DNA of 64,000 nucleotides from Baylisascaris procyonis (Eukaryota; Nematoda; Chromadorea; Rhabditida; Ascarididae), in contig JAZARR010000234.1 of assembly GCA_037389465.1 (NCBI GenBank), forward strand, positions 124,001 through 188,000, in the 5' to 3' direction. The position numbers were made by a program, and so were the translations under genes. The notes beneath the pieces are model-generated. The model saw nothing but the letters and a program-made list of their open reading frames with translations, had not been told where the DNA came from and ran no database searches. How positions within the stretch are numbered: the stretch's first letter is position 1; every line of letters begins with the position of its first letter. Of the stretch, positions 24,312-37,648 are shown in pieces.

Positions 24312-27300
24312 GTGCTGAGGGAATTAACGTGACGGAAGCGAAGGAAGTCGGGAATTGTTTCTGTGAAGGTGTAACAGATGTGAAGCATGTGAAGCAAGTC
24401 GGGAATGCCGGAAGTATCATTTCTGATCAGTTTCACTATTTATTTGAGAGGCCGAAAATTTCTCTATTTCCGAAATGATGTCTGTGATGTCTGCATGTTC
24501 GAAGATCATGCGCTACGCGCTGACTGTCATCTGAATATTTCTGAGGTACCGTTAGAAAGAGAAAAGGGGGAGAAGATAGGATCAAGAAGACGATAGAAGA
24601 TTCATCTGAAGTTTTTTTACATCCAGCAGAATAGAGTGTTAGCATCTAAAGACGTAAATAGTGGAGGAATTGTTGTGAATATTTATAGACTTTGTTTTAT
24701 AAATATTTTTAATATTGTAGATGCTTGTATTTATGTAAATGTGAATATTCATAATATTGATCGAGGATAGGAGTATGCTTGTTTAGATCTGTGCACGTAA
24801 ATTTTCTCTGTTGCCTCATGAGGTCTAGAAAAAACTGACACTTGTTCAGTGATATGGGATTCGTACCTTGACCAAATGTGTTTTTCACCTTACCCCTCTA
24901 CGTTTGAAAAGATATTCCACCATCAGAATTACGAAGAATGCTTTTCGCGTATACGTTGAAAGGAATGTCGGTCAGTTGGTGAATGTCGTATTGACGATTT
25001 ATCCCCTTTTGACGATTCGTAATCTGCATTATAAGGTACTTCATTTATTAACGTTACCGTTACTTTAGGCTATCATTGACGAATCCTCTCGAACGGCTGT
25101 CAGATGAGGATGTTTGTGCGCATCCGTTTTTAATGGATGCGATTGCCGTATCTACGATGAAGCGATGTCAGGCGAGAAAGGATTCGTCGAATTGGGCAAT
25201 CCCCAGGTATTTATTTATTTCTTGTTTGCATGCCGGCGTGGACTTTTCATCGATAAATGATTAAAGAAAAACGCATTGGGATGAAGGTTGGAGTAATACT
25301 TTATGAGAAATCCTTTTTGATGTTGTCTTGTTGTTTCGTTAATTATGAGAAAGTTTGAATACGTAATTGTGAAGTGGATATCAAATTCCCTGATGGGCCG
25401 TTTTTCCTTTCCTTTTTCTGTGACACATTCTTGGTCTCCTCCTATCCTTATCTCCCCTCTTCATTTCTCTTTCAAGCGCGGTGGTCAGTTTATTCATCAT
25501 AGTAAGGTTGAGGCTTCGTTGTTCGTTGTTCACTTGGCCGAAAGTCTTGTCCTGAATGTAACCGGGAATATTTATTGATAGCTGAAGAGGAATAGTAAAT
25601 TTTGCAGATAACAGAGGTGCGTTTCAAGATGCAAACAGCGGAAACACCATCTTGCGACTATGGAGTACCGAAGTTAGTGAATTCCGTATTTGCTGGAAAT
25701 GTGTTTAAAAGCATACGCTATAGCTGCAAGATTTCATTTGATCGTTAGTGGAAACAGGACTCGTGTTCAGTGGAGGGGAGAATTGGAAGATGTTTATTTA
25801 GTAATCAGAGGCAAAGGAATCCAAATGAGCAGGGAGGATTCGGCAAAGTTTGTTATTTACGGACAAATAGGCTGCACGACTAGGAAGTAAAATTGTAACA
25901 CAGTTTTATGCGAACCAGAACAAATTATAGATAAGCAGTAAGTCAAAACAACAAGTTATAGATAAGCAGTAAGGAAAATTGTTTATATGGAATTAGTTTT
26001 GAATGGAGTTTGGGGGAGGCTTCTGAGAGGGGAGGTATTGTAAATGTGACTAGAATGATTTTATAAGGGAATTGCGTGTTTTTGTGATTAATGGTAGAAA
26101 CGAGACAGGAGTGGGTTGTAAAAATTTGGTGTTCAGCAGGAAAGCTGGATTCTTTTATTTTATGGAAGTGAGCTAAATTTTATTGGTTAGAAGAATGAAG
26201 TTTTTTTGCAAGTGCCTAAAGGTTTGTGATAGTGAGAATTAAGAGAGTAAATTAAAAAAAAAAAAAAAACTAGGTCTAAAAGTCCCAACTGAAATCGTGC
26301 AAATTTCCGAATATTAAAAAAACCACCAAGGGGGTTGCCGATATTTCCGTTCATTCTCCTATTGATCGTATTTTACAACTTTGATGCAGCACAGCGTTGC
26401 GGGTGCTCAATATGAACGCATATTTGAAAGTGTTCATTTCAATGGTATTTCATATTCTCGGAAATGTCTGTCTTCTTCCATTCAATGTATGCTTACATTT
26501 TTGGCTCTTCTGCTCGGGTTGTACAGTGCTGTTTTTATTCGCTTTACATTCTTTTCATTCATCAAAATAGCGCTGCAAAGAGCAGTTTGCTCTCTTTTCA
26601 CTTGTCTCTTTCCAAATATTTAATTATTTTATCGTTTATACTATTGTACTTGAATTTCACATAATCGAATGTATCGGAATTAAAAAAATATTGTTCGCAT
26701 TGTTCGATGTCCATTTTTCTCGCATAAAATGCTTTTTTGTTGGGAATTTTTCTATGAGCAGAGGCTAGATTCGTGTGCGGCGCATTTCAGCAATATTGTG
26801 GCCAAAACATATGAGGGCTGAGGGTGGCAGAAGGATTGTCACACTGTTTATAGGATTGGAACGCAACATTGCAACAGTTTTCTGTCGAGATTTCTTGCAT
26901 TATTATGGCCGATGTGTTTTTGGTTTTCGAGATATTCCTTACGAGAAGACCGTTCAATGTGGCGTAAGATGCGCAAAATTGGCCGGTGTTGGCCTTTCAC
27001 TTTGGGTTAGCATTTGGAGTTAGTGAACCTGGCGATGCCATCTGCGTTCTTCCTTGAAACTCTTTGATAAAGAGGATAAATGCACAAAGGAACGCATCAT
27101 TTTCGGTCTACGTTATTTCGATAGGCATTCCGGATGATAATTTGTTATGTGTATTTTAAATCGTTCTTTGGGATAAAATCTCGTTGTGATTACTTTTATG
27201 TTACTGCGATTGCCTTTAATGTTTTGGCAAGGATTTGTTTTCTTATTTTTGGTTGTCGACCTGAAATTGTATGTGGGCTGTGTACTGGCTACGACGTTTA

Positions 27301-29706
27301 GGGGGGAAGGGTGGTGATGGAAATATTTGCCTTCCGTGCTAAAATGGACACAGGTTGCATACTCACTGCGTCAAAAAGTGACTGCTCAGATCTGATGAAA
27401 GCATATTTTAGAGGGATAACGATAAGGCAATTTGAAGTGTTAAACCATATGTGATGTGATTGTGATTTTTATGTGTTTTTCATCAGATTTGATGTTGTGG
27501 GTATTTGTTCGTGTGGTAAATTTTGAGAAGGAAGCGGGCAATAAAGCATTTTTATGAAGGTATGATGTTATTTATTCACTTAATGAAGTATCGTTGATCC
27601 GAGCCCAAGTTTACTTCAATCGGAGTTTAACGCATGACCATACGAGAACAGGTTGAGCCCGGTCTTTGTTGGGTAGCTGCATTTTGCTCATCTGGATCCT
27701 GCGCCGGGTTGAACGGCATTGTCTGTAATCGTGAGCAAAGTGCGGTCGCGTTTCTATTCATAGCGTAACGACATCCACTCACCCTTTCAGCTGTTCAAGC
27801 TGCAATTTTGTGATTGTGCTTAGTTGCAAGAACATACGCATGGATTAGTGAATTCCGTATTTTCTGGAAATGTGTAGAAAGCATACACTATTGCTGCAAG
27901 ATTTCATTTGATCGTTAGTGGAAACAGGACTCGTGTTCAGTAGAGGGGAGAATTGGATGATGTTTATTTAGTAATCAGAGGCAAAGGAATCCAAATGAGG
28001 GGGAAGGGTTCGGCAAAGTTTGTTATGTACGGCTGCAAGTACATAGGCTGCAAGGCTAGGAGGTGAAATTTGAGCACGGTTTTATGCAAAGCAGAATAAA
28101 TTATAGATAAGCAGTGAGTCGAGATATGACTTTTTGCTTGTGATAACTACGCAACATCAAATGTTTGGCACCTTTTATCACCTTGGCGTGCTTGTTCAGC
28201 ATGAGCGCTCTAGTTGGTGCGGTTGGACCGGACCCCGATCGGGGCTGGTATCAGCTTTGACCTAGAGTTATTGGCATTGGTGTTTCATAGGTGGGTCTAC
28301 TGAGGCTATTTGAATTAAAGCACATAAATCGTAATTTTATTATATTATTATTTATTATTGTTGTAAAAGATATTTTATCGTTATTTTATTGTTGCTAGCT
28401 TCGTGTGGTATAAAGTGTGGTGCCCATGCATGCACGAATTCATTCGGTCTTTCTCCGGACTGTGTCATTTCATTTCTGTTAATTGTACTTAGCAATGGGT
28501 ATATATGACTTTTTTGAGAGTTCTATAGTCACCGATGCATCCCTAAGCTCAGTTGCGACTCCTGAATCGAGCGATTTTAATTGCGGATAAGACCTAGTCT
28601 GTAGAGGGTGGGGGATTTTACGGCCCACCTACGTGGTCCTGTGGCCCTGGGCCACGCAAAAGGGCCGTAGATTCCCCGACCCCAACCTATGGGTGTTTAT
28701 GAGAGGAGGGCAACACGTTCAACTTATGAGCAGGTTTTTAATGTGTCGGGGTCGGTGCTTTTGCCATATTTTGCAATGCGAAACCACGTTATGAAAACAG
28801 TAAAGTTGCTGCAGAGACTGTGAGATGGGCACCTGTTATTCTTAGGGGCAGGGAAGGAGAAAAAGTCTGCAAAAGGGACCGGTTGTATTCTGATTGACAG
28901 ACGTCATGTTGACGTTAGTACCGACAGTTGCACCGTGTGTTTATTTGCATGTCTTTGGTGCCGAATTATGAGGAGATTGTCTCATTAAGGGATTTCGAAA
29001 ATTTGTTTATGATGACAGGTGGGCGTTGCATCCGCTTATTATAGCCAAACGATCTTTTGCTCGCGAAGGAAAAGTCGATTGCAACGACCTCTTGGACCTG
29101 TGTATATACTAACGTCAAATATGAGCATGATGTGTGTATATGACTGTGCTAGGATGGATGTATCGTGATATACTTACGACGCACGAATAAGATGTCCCTT
29201 CCATCTTTTCTAGGTGGTTTCGGGTAGGACAGACCCATTGGACTTCCATTGCCTTTGGAAAGTTGTCACGCACAAGACTAGCACCGATCACGTTCACTCG
29301 TGTCGTTTTCAAATTGAAACCCTACTTTTTATGCATGTCTAGGTGAGGGCAGGGATCAAGCATGTGTTCTTGGCTAGGTTTCCCACCTTCCACCTCTCCG
29401 GTCGGGTATATCATGGATCAACTGCCTCACAGTCTGACTAGCACTGATTTATTTCACATTAGCGTGGTGGCAATCTTTGTGGAGAATATTTCCTGTCATT
29501 TGTATACATCCTGGCAAGTTGGTCGGGACCAGGGGAGTGGTCGGACGTTTTTAGTATCGGTGAAATGAGATCACTCCTCTAACAGTTGGCTTAGTGTACC
29601 TCGAAGGTGTAACAGATGAGTGGTAGATGGTATAATTAATGGGTTTGTATGTGATGGTTGCTTTTAATAGCAGATTTGTTTTGAGAACAACTCAGTGTAC
29701 TTTGCG
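24312..29706. repeat. 5.4 kb tandem unit, copy 5 (5395 bp)
   Basis: Complete unit. Private change: AACGCAAC in place of AACACAAC near 26863. It reads TTTATGAAGG near 27555, shared only with copy 6 and the right-hand unit, where copies further left and the variant blocks read TTTATAAAGG. This links copies 5, 6 and the right-hand unit as closest relatives. Confidence 0.97.
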
Positions 29707-32700
29707 GTGCTGAGGGAATTAACGTGACGGAAGCGAAGGAAGTCGGGAATTGTTTCTGTGAAGGTGTAACAGATGTGAAGCATGTGAAGCAAGTCGGGAA
29801 TGCCGGAAGTATCATTTCTGATCAGTTTCACTATTTATTTGAGAGGCCGAAAATTTCTCTATTTCCGAAATGATGTCTGTGATGTCTGCATGTTCGAAGA
29901 TCATGCGCTACGCGCTGACTGTCATCTGAATATTTCTGAGGTACCGTTAGAAAGAGAAAAGGGGGAGAAGATAGGATCAAGAAGACGATAGAAGATTCAT
30001 CTGAAGTTTTTTACATCCAGCAGAATAGAGTGTTAGCATCTAAAGACGTAAATAGTGGAGGAATTGTTGTGAATATTTATAGACTTTGTTTTATAAATAT
30101 TTTTAATATTGTAGATGCTTGTATTTATGTAAATGTGAATATTCATAATATTGATCGAGGATAGGAGTATGCTTGTTTAGATCTGTGCACGTAAATTTTC
30201 TCTGTTGCCTCATGAGGTCTAGAAAAAACTGACACTTGTTCAGTGATATGGGATTCGTACCTTGACCAAATGTGTTTTTCACCTTACCCCTCTACGTTTG
30301 AAAAGATATTCCACCATCAGAATTACGAAGAATGCTTTTCGCGTATACGTTGAAAGGAATGTCGGTCAGTTGGTGAATGTCGTATTGACGATTTATCCCC
30401 TTTTGACGATTCGTAATCTGCATTATAAGGTACTTCATTTATTAACGTTACCGTTACTTTAGGCTATCATTGACGAATCCTCTCGAACGGCTGTCAGATG
30501 AGGATGTTTGTGCGCATCCGTTTTTAATGGATGCGATTGCCGTATCTACGATGAAGCGATGTCAGGCGAGAAAGGATTCGTCGAATTGGGCAATCCCCAG
30601 GTATTTATTTATTTCTTGTTTGCATGCCGGCGTGGACTTTTCATCGATAAATGATTAAAGAAAAACGCATTGGGATGAAGGTTGGAGTAATACTTTATGA
30701 GAAATCCTTTTTGATGTTGTCTTGTTGTTTCGTTAATTATGAGAAAGTTTGAATACGTAATTGTGAAGTGGATATCAAATTCCCTGATGGGCCGTTTTTC
30801 CTTTCCTTTTTCTGTGACACATTCTTGGTCTCCTCCTATCCTTATCTCCCCTCTTCATTTCTCTTTCAAGCGCGGTGGTCAGTTTATTCATCATAGTAAG
30901 GTTGAGGCTTCGTTGTTCGTTGTTCACTTGGCCGAAAGTCTTGTCCTGAATGTAACCGGGAATATTTATTGATAGCTGAAGAGGAATAGTAAATTTTGCA
31001 GATAACAGAGGTGCGTTTCAAGATGCAAACAGCGGAAACACCATCTTGCGACTATGGAGTACCGAAGTTAGTGAATTCCGTATTTGCTGGAAATGTGTTT
31101 AAAAGCATACGCTATAGCTGCAAGATTTCATTTGATCGTTAGTGGAAACAGGACTCGTGTTCAGTGGAGGGGAGAATTGGAAGATGTTTATTTAGTAATC
31201 AGAGGCAAAGGAATCCAAATGAGCAGGGAGGATTCGGCAAAGTTTGTTATTTACGGACAAATAGGCTGCACGACTAGGAAGTAAAATTGTAACACAGTTT
31301 TATGCGAACCAGAACAACTTATAGATAAGCAGTAAGTCAAAACAACAAGTTATAGATAAGCAGTAAGGAAAATTGTTTATATGGAATTAGTTTTGAATGG
31401 AGTTTGGGGGAGGCTTCTGAGAGGGGAGGTATTGTAAATGTGACTAGAATGATTTTATAAGGGAATTGCGTGTTTTTGTGATTAATGGTAGAAACGAGAC
31501 AGGAGTGGGTTGTAAAAATTTGGTGTTCAGCAGGAAAGCTGGATTCTTTTATTTTATGGAAGTGAGCTAAATTTTATTGGTTAGAAGAATGAAGTTTTTT
31601 TGCAAGTGCCTAAAGGTTTGTGATAGTGAGAATTAAGAGAGTAAATTAAAAAAAAAAAAAAAAAACTAGGTCTAAAAGTCCCAACTGAAATCGTGCAAAT
31701 TTCCGAATATTAAAAAAACCACCAAGGGGGTTGCCGATATTTCCGTTCATTCTCCTATTGATCGTATTTTACAACTTTGATGCAGCACAGCGTTGCGGGT
31801 GCTCAATATGAACGCATATTTGAAAGTGTTCATTTCAATGGTATTTCATATTCTCGGAAATGTCTGTCTTCTTCCATTCAATGTATGCTTACATTTTTGG
31901 CTCTTCTGCTCGGGTTGTACAGTGCTGTTTTTATTCGCTTTACATTCTTTTCATTCATCAAAATAGCGCTGCAAAGAGCAGTTTGCTCTCTTTTCACTTG
32001 TCTCTTTCCAAATATTTAATTATTTTATCGTTTATACTATTGTACTTGAATTTCACATAATCGAATGTATCGGAATTAAAAAAATATTGTTCGCATTGTT
32101 CGATGTCCATTTTTCTCGCATAAAATGCTTTTTTGTTGGGAATTTTTCTATGAGCAGAGGCTAGATTCGTGTGCGGCGCATTTCAGCAATATTGTGGCCA
32201 AAACATATGAGGGCTGAGGGTGGCAGAAGGATTGTCACACTGTTTATAGGATTGGAACACAACATTGCAACAGTTTTCTGTCGAGATTTCTTGCATTATT
32301 ATGGCCGATGTGTTTTTGGTTTTCGAGATATTCCTTACGAGAAGACCGTTCAATGTGGCGTAAGATGCGCAAAATTGGCCGGTGTTGGCCTTTCACTTTG
32401 GGTTAGCATTTGGAGTTAGTGAACCTGGCGATGCCATCTGCGTTCTTCCTTGAAACTCTTTGATAAAGAGGATAAATGCACAAAGGAACGCATCATTTTC
32501 GGTCTACGTTATTTCGATAGGCATTCCGGATGATAATTTGTTATGTGTATTTTAAATCGTTCTTTGGGATAAAATCTCGTTGTGATTACTTTTATGTTAC
32601 TGCGATTGCCTTTAATGTTTTGGCAAGGATTTGTTTTCTTATTTTTGGTTGTCGACCTGAAATTGTATGTGGGCTGTGTACTGGCTACGACGTTTAGGGG

Positions 32701-35104
32701 GGGGAAGGGTGGTGATGGAAATATTTGCCTTCCGTGCTAAAATGGACACAGGTTGCATACTCACTGCGTCAAAAAGTGACTGCTCAGATCTGATGAAAGC
32801 ATATTTTAGAGGGATAACGATAAGGCAATTTGAAGTGTTAAACCATATGTGATGTGATTGTGATTTTTATGTGTTTTTCATCAGATTTGATGTTGTGGGT
32901 ATTTGTTCGTGTGGTAAATTTTGAGAAGGAAGCGGGCAATAAAGCATTTTTATGAAGGTATGATGTTATTTATTCACTTAATGAAGTATCGTTGATCCGA
33001 GCCCAAGTTTACTTCAATCGGAGTTTAACGCATGACCATACGAGAACAGGTTGAGCCCGGTCTTTGTTGGGTAGCTGCATTTTGCTCATCTGGATCCTGC
33101 GCCGGGTTGAACGGCATTGTCTGTAATCGTGAGCAAAGTGCGGTCGCGTTTCTATTCATAGCGTAACGACATCCACTCACCCTTTCAGCTGTTCAAGCTG
33201 CAATTTTGTGATTGTGCTTAGTTGCAAGAACATACGCATGGATTAGTGAATTCCGTATTTTCTGGAAATGTGTAGAAAGCATACACTATTGCTGCAAGAT
33301 TTCATTTGATCGTTAGTGGAAACAGGACTCGTGTTCAGTAGAGGGGAGAATTGGATGATGTTTATTTAGTAATCAGAGGCAAAGGAATCCAAATGAGGGG
33401 GAAGGGTTCGGCAAAGTTTGTTATGTACGGCTGCAAGTACATAGGCTGCAAGGCTAGGAGGTGAAATTTGAGCACGGTTTTATGCAAAGCAGAATAAATT
33501 ATAGATAAGCAGTGAGTCGAGATATGACTTTTTGCTTGTGATAACTACGCAACATCAAATGTTTGGCACCTTTTATCACCTTGGCGTGCTTGTTCAGCAT
33601 GAGCGCTCTAGTTGGTGCGGTTGGACCGGACCCCGATCGGGGCTGGTATCAGCTTTGACCTAGAGTTATTGGCATTGGTGTTTCATAGGTGGGTCTACTG
33701 AGGCTATTTGAATTAAAGCACATAAATCGTAATTTTATTATATTATTATTTATTATTGTTGTAAAAGATATTTTATCGTTATTTTATTGTTGCTAGCTTC
33801 GTGTGGTATAAAGTGTGGTGCCCATGCATGCACGAATTCATTCGGTCTTTCTCCGGACTGTGTCATTTCATTTCTGTTAATTGTACTTAGCAATGGGTAT
33901 ATATGACTTTTTTGAGAGTTCTATAGTCACCGATGCATCCCTAAGCTCAGTTGCGACTCCTGAATCGAGCGATTTTAATTGCGGATAAGACCTAGTCTGT
34001 AGAGGGTGGGGGATTTTACGGCCCACCTACGTGGTCCTGTGGCCCTGGGCCACGCAAAAGGGCCGTAGATTCCCCGACCCCAACCTATGGGTGTTTATGA
34101 GAGGAGGGCAACACGTTCAACTTATGAGCAGGTTTTTAATGTGTCGGGGTCGGTGCTTTTGCCATATTTTGCAATGCGAAACCACGTTATGAAAACAGTA
34201 AAGTTGCTGCAGAGACTGTGAGATGGGCACCTGTTATTCTTAGGGGCAGGGAAGGAGAAAAAGTCTGCAAAAGGGACCGGTTGTATTCTGATTGACAGAC
34301 GTCATGTTGACGTTAGTACCGACAGTTGCACCGTGTGTTTATTTGCATGTCTTTGGTGCCGAATTATGAGGAGATTGTCTCATTAAGGGATTTCGAAAAT
34401 TTGTTTATGATGACAGGTGGGCGTTGCATCCGCTTATTATAGCCAAACGATCTTTTGCTCGCGAAGGAAAAGTCGATTGCAACGACCTCTTGGACCTGTG
34501 TATATACTAACGTCAAATATGAGCATGATGTGTGTATATGACTGTGCTAGGATGGATGTATCGTGATATACTTACGACGCACGAATAAGATGTCCCTTCC
34601 ATCTTTTCTAGGTGGTTTCGGGTAGGACAGACCCATTGGACTTCCATTGCCTTTGGAAAGTTGTCACGCACAAGACTAGCACCGATCACGTTCACTCGTG
34701 TCGTTTTCAAATTGAAACCCTACTTTTTATGCATGTCTAGGTGAGGGCAGGGATCAAGCATGTGTTCTTGGCTAGGTTTCCCACCTTCCACCTCTCCGGT
34801 CGGGTATATCATGGATCAACTGCCTCACAGTCTGACTAGCACTGATTTATTTCACATTAGCGTGGTGGCAATCTTTGTGGAGAATATTTCCTGTCATTTG
34901 TATACATCCTGGCAAGTTGGTCGGGACCAGGGGAGTGGTCGGACGTTTTTAGTATCGGTGAAATGAGATCACTCCTCTAACAGTTGGCTTAGTGTACCTC
35001 GAAGGTGTAACAGATGAGTGGTAGATGGTATAATTAATGGGTTTGTATGTGATGGTTGCTTTTAATAGCAGATTTGTTTTGAGAACAACTCAGTGTACTT
35101 TGCG
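29707..35104. repeat. 5.4 kb tandem unit, copy 6 (5398 bp)
   Basis: Last ordinary unit of the left array, directly before the variant block. It has the TTTATGAAGG marker near 32951, a private C (ACAACTTATAG) near 31318 and an 18-A run near 31648. It is the positional counterpart of the right-hand unit 50039-55438, at an offset of 20332 bp. Confidence 0.97.
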
Positions 35105-35380
35105 GTGCTGAGGGAATTAACGTGACGGAAGCGAAGGAAGTCGGGAATTGTTTCTGTGAAGGTGTAACAGATGTGAAGCATGTGAAGCAAGTCGGGAATG
35201 CCGGAAGTATCATTTCTGATCAGTTTCACTATTTATTTGAGAGGCCGAAAATTTCTCTATTTCCGAAATGATGTCTGTGATGTCTGCATGTTCGAAGATC
35301 ATGCGCTACGCGCTGACTGTCATCTGAATATTTCTGAGGTACCGTTAGAAAGAGAAAAGGGGGAGAAGATAGGATCAAGA

Positions 35381-35736
35381 TTTTATGTTCTTTAGAGATT
35401 GCGTATTCGGCATGGGGTCAAAAACCCTCCTTGGTGATATATAAGGTGATCGAAGCACTTCATGAATCTGGACTCAGGCATCTAGGTTATTTGGGCACGC
35501 CAACACAGTAGTGCACATCCTTCTGCAAGGTTTCATTCGTCTAAGCAGTTGTTTCCGGCTATCACTACAAAACAACTTATCTAAGAGGAACTTTTTTTAA
35601 GGGGAAATTTATGTTCAGTTGACTTTTCTCGCTAGGGATATTTGAGGACTTTGGTCGAAATATTCGAAACAAGAGAAAATCCAGAAGGGAGGTTAATATG
35701 GGGCTGCGAATCGTGTAGCTTTCAACGTTGTCATTT
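35381..35736. other. 356-bp segment present in variant block, absent from array units
   Basis: Array units run directly from GGATCAAGA into AGACGATAGAAG; here 356 bp lie between these two points. I see no terminal inverted repeats or clear target-site duplication. An inner stretch (35549-35602) matches 41402-41455, upstream of the gene, with 47 of 54 bases identical, so this is part of an older dispersed duplication. Second copy at 55715-56070. Confidence 0.75.
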
Positions 35737-36235
35737 AGACGATAGAAGATTCATCTGAGGTTTTTATATCCAGCAGAATAGAGTGTTAGCATCTAGAGAC
35801 GTAAATAGTGGAGGAATTATTGTAAATATTTATAGACTCTGTTTTATAAATATTTTTAATATTGTAGGTGCTTGTATTTATGTAAATGTGAATATTTATA
35901 ATATTGATCGAGGATAGGAGTATGCTTGTTTAGATCTGTGCACGGTAAATTTTCTCTGTTGCCTCATGAGGTCTAGAAAAAACTGACACTTGTTCAGTGA
36001 TATGGGATTCGTACCTTGACCAAATGTGTTTTTCACCTTACCCCTCTACGTTTGAAAAGATATTCCACCATCAGAATTACGAAGAGTGCTTTTCGCGTAT
36101 ACGTTGAAAGGAATGTCGGTCAGTTGGTGAATGTCGTATTGACGATTTATCCCCTTTTGACGATTCGTAATCTGCATTATAAGGTACTTCATTTATTAAC
36201 GTTAGCGTTACTTTAGGCTATCATTGACGAATCCT

Positions 36236-36409
36236 CTCGAACGGCTGTCAGATGAGGATGTTTGTGCGCTTCCGTTTTTTAATGGATGCGATTGGCGTGT
36301 CTATGATGGAACGATGTCAGGCGAGAAAGGATTCGTCGAATTGGGCAATCCCCAGGTGTTTGCTTATTTCTTGTTTGCATGCCGGCATGGACTTTTCATC
36401 GATAAATGA
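36236..36409 (+). pseudogene. Coding-like frame in the variant block, frameshifted in the array (unrecognised)
   Basis: An open frame of about 57 codons ends in TGA at 36407-36409; the frame's last residues read FACRHGLFIDK. It has mixed amino-acid composition without low complexity, and I do not recognise the family. In every array unit the T run inside it is one base shorter (five T, not six), which throws the rest into another frame, so the array copies cannot encode the same peptide. It could be a remnant exon of a gene that once lay here, or chance. It is also present at 56570-56743. Confidence 0.2.
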
Positions 36410-36758
36410 CTAAAGAAGAACGCATTGGGACGAAGGTTGGAGTAATACTTTATGAGAAATCCTTTTTGATGTTGTCTTGTTGTTTCGTTAATTATGAGAA
36501 AGTTTGAATACGTAATTGTGAAATGGATATCAAATTCCCTAATGGGCCGTTTTTTCCTTTCCTTTTTCTGTTACACATTCTTGGTCTCCTTCTATCCTTA
36601 TCTCCCCCTCTTCATTTCTCTTTCAAGCGCGGTGGTCAGTTTATTCATCATTGTAAGGTTGAGGCTTCGTTGTTCGCTGTTCACTTGGCCGAAAGTCTTG
36701 TCCTGAATGTAACCGGGAATATTTATTGATAGCTGAAGAGGAATAGAAAATTTTGCAG

Positions 36759-36899
36759 ATAACAGAGGTGCGTTTCAAGGTACAAACAGCGCAGACACCA
36801 TCTTGCGAGTATGGAGTACCGAAAGCACTCCCTGAGCCGTTAAGCCCCCACCAACTCATGATGATCGCCGATGGAGTGTTCATGTCACCAGGATATTAT
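36759..36899 (+). pseudogene. Candidate internal exon in the variant block, truncated in the array (unrecognised)
   Basis: It is flanked by a good acceptor (TTTTGCAG, ending 36758) and a plausible donor (GTTAGT from 36900). The 141 bases between are open and exactly 47 codons, phase 0 at both ends. The peptide begins ITEVRFKVQTAQTPSCEYGV and ends SPGYY. In the array units the first 22 codons survive with three amino-acid changes, and the rest is replaced at the edge of repeat B. That suggests loss of a real exon, but no family is recognised and no matching partner exon could be fixed. Second copy at 57093-57233. Confidence 0.25.
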
Positions 36900-37648
36900 G
36901 TTAGTTTTATTACGTTTATTTTTTATACATGGTCATTAGGTACGGGTATAGGTGTAGTCATTAGGCACAGGTATGTATGGGTATGACAACAGTATTATAC
37001 GAATACCGTTGAGCTCTGGTGTAGCCCCAATCCAGGCGAAAGTTGGAGCGGCATTACTGAGTTAGATTTTGAATTGCTGCCCATAATTTTGATAATTGTC
37101 AGTGGGAGTTTGATCTGAAAGGCTTTCGGCTGTGAATTATTCTCCGTAATAGAGGATGAATCCTGTTGATCATCTACCAGCATCGATACCATTAAAGAGA
37201 AACACATCGAATAAAACCTTGATCGCGTTCCTCAAAAATTAATCTTTGGTTGGAATGGTCCCAAATTCTACGTGTTCACAAGCAACGGAATGCAGAGTAA
37301 TGTAAAAGTAACATAAATGGTGGGGATTCGGGCAAGTATAGGTTACCCGATGGTGTGGGAAATACAGGTGCTGCATTTTTTGCAGGTCATAATAAGGTGT
37401 GAAGTGGGATTTCAGGTGCATTGCTGTCGGTGCCTAATATCGAATCTCGCAGCAGCCAAAAAATCGATGTCGAAATGAGGGCCTTGATGAATCACTGGAT
37501 ATTATTGCGATCAGTACCTGCATGGACGGTGCGATACGGCCGGATTTCTTGCTTCGGATAATTTCTGTGCCATTATTGTCTGTGACGATTGCGTGGGCGA
37601 ATTCATGTGCACCCTGTTGGACCATGACTGCGACGTTTCACAGACCAT
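36827..37648. other. 0.82 kb variant-block segment replaced by 1.4 kb in array units
   Basis: The flanks on both sides align with the array unit, but the middle does not: the unit has 4087-5501 (1.4 kb, with repeat B and the poly(A) run), this block has 822 bp of unrelated sequence. Short frames on both strands look coding-like (for example minus-strand frames at 36995-37207 and 37434-37625). Because all frames here are similarly open I do not call a gene. Second copy at 57161-57982. Confidence 0.65.

Noticed and set aside
1..35104. Dozens of frames of 60-89 codons repeated in each unit, on both strands
   Set aside because: They are short, unrelated to known families and overlap one another. 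Some are broken by single-base run-length changes between near-identical units, so they are not credible genes.
1..35104. Array as rDNA, 5S, histone or CRISPR repeats
   Set aside because: No rRNA-like conserved core or histone frame was found, and repeats of 5.4 kb without spacers are not CRISPR.
37240..37640. Several protein-like stretches on both strands of the variant block
   Set aside because: All frames on both strands look similarly open over short distances and contradict each other, so none can be preferred without a similarity search.
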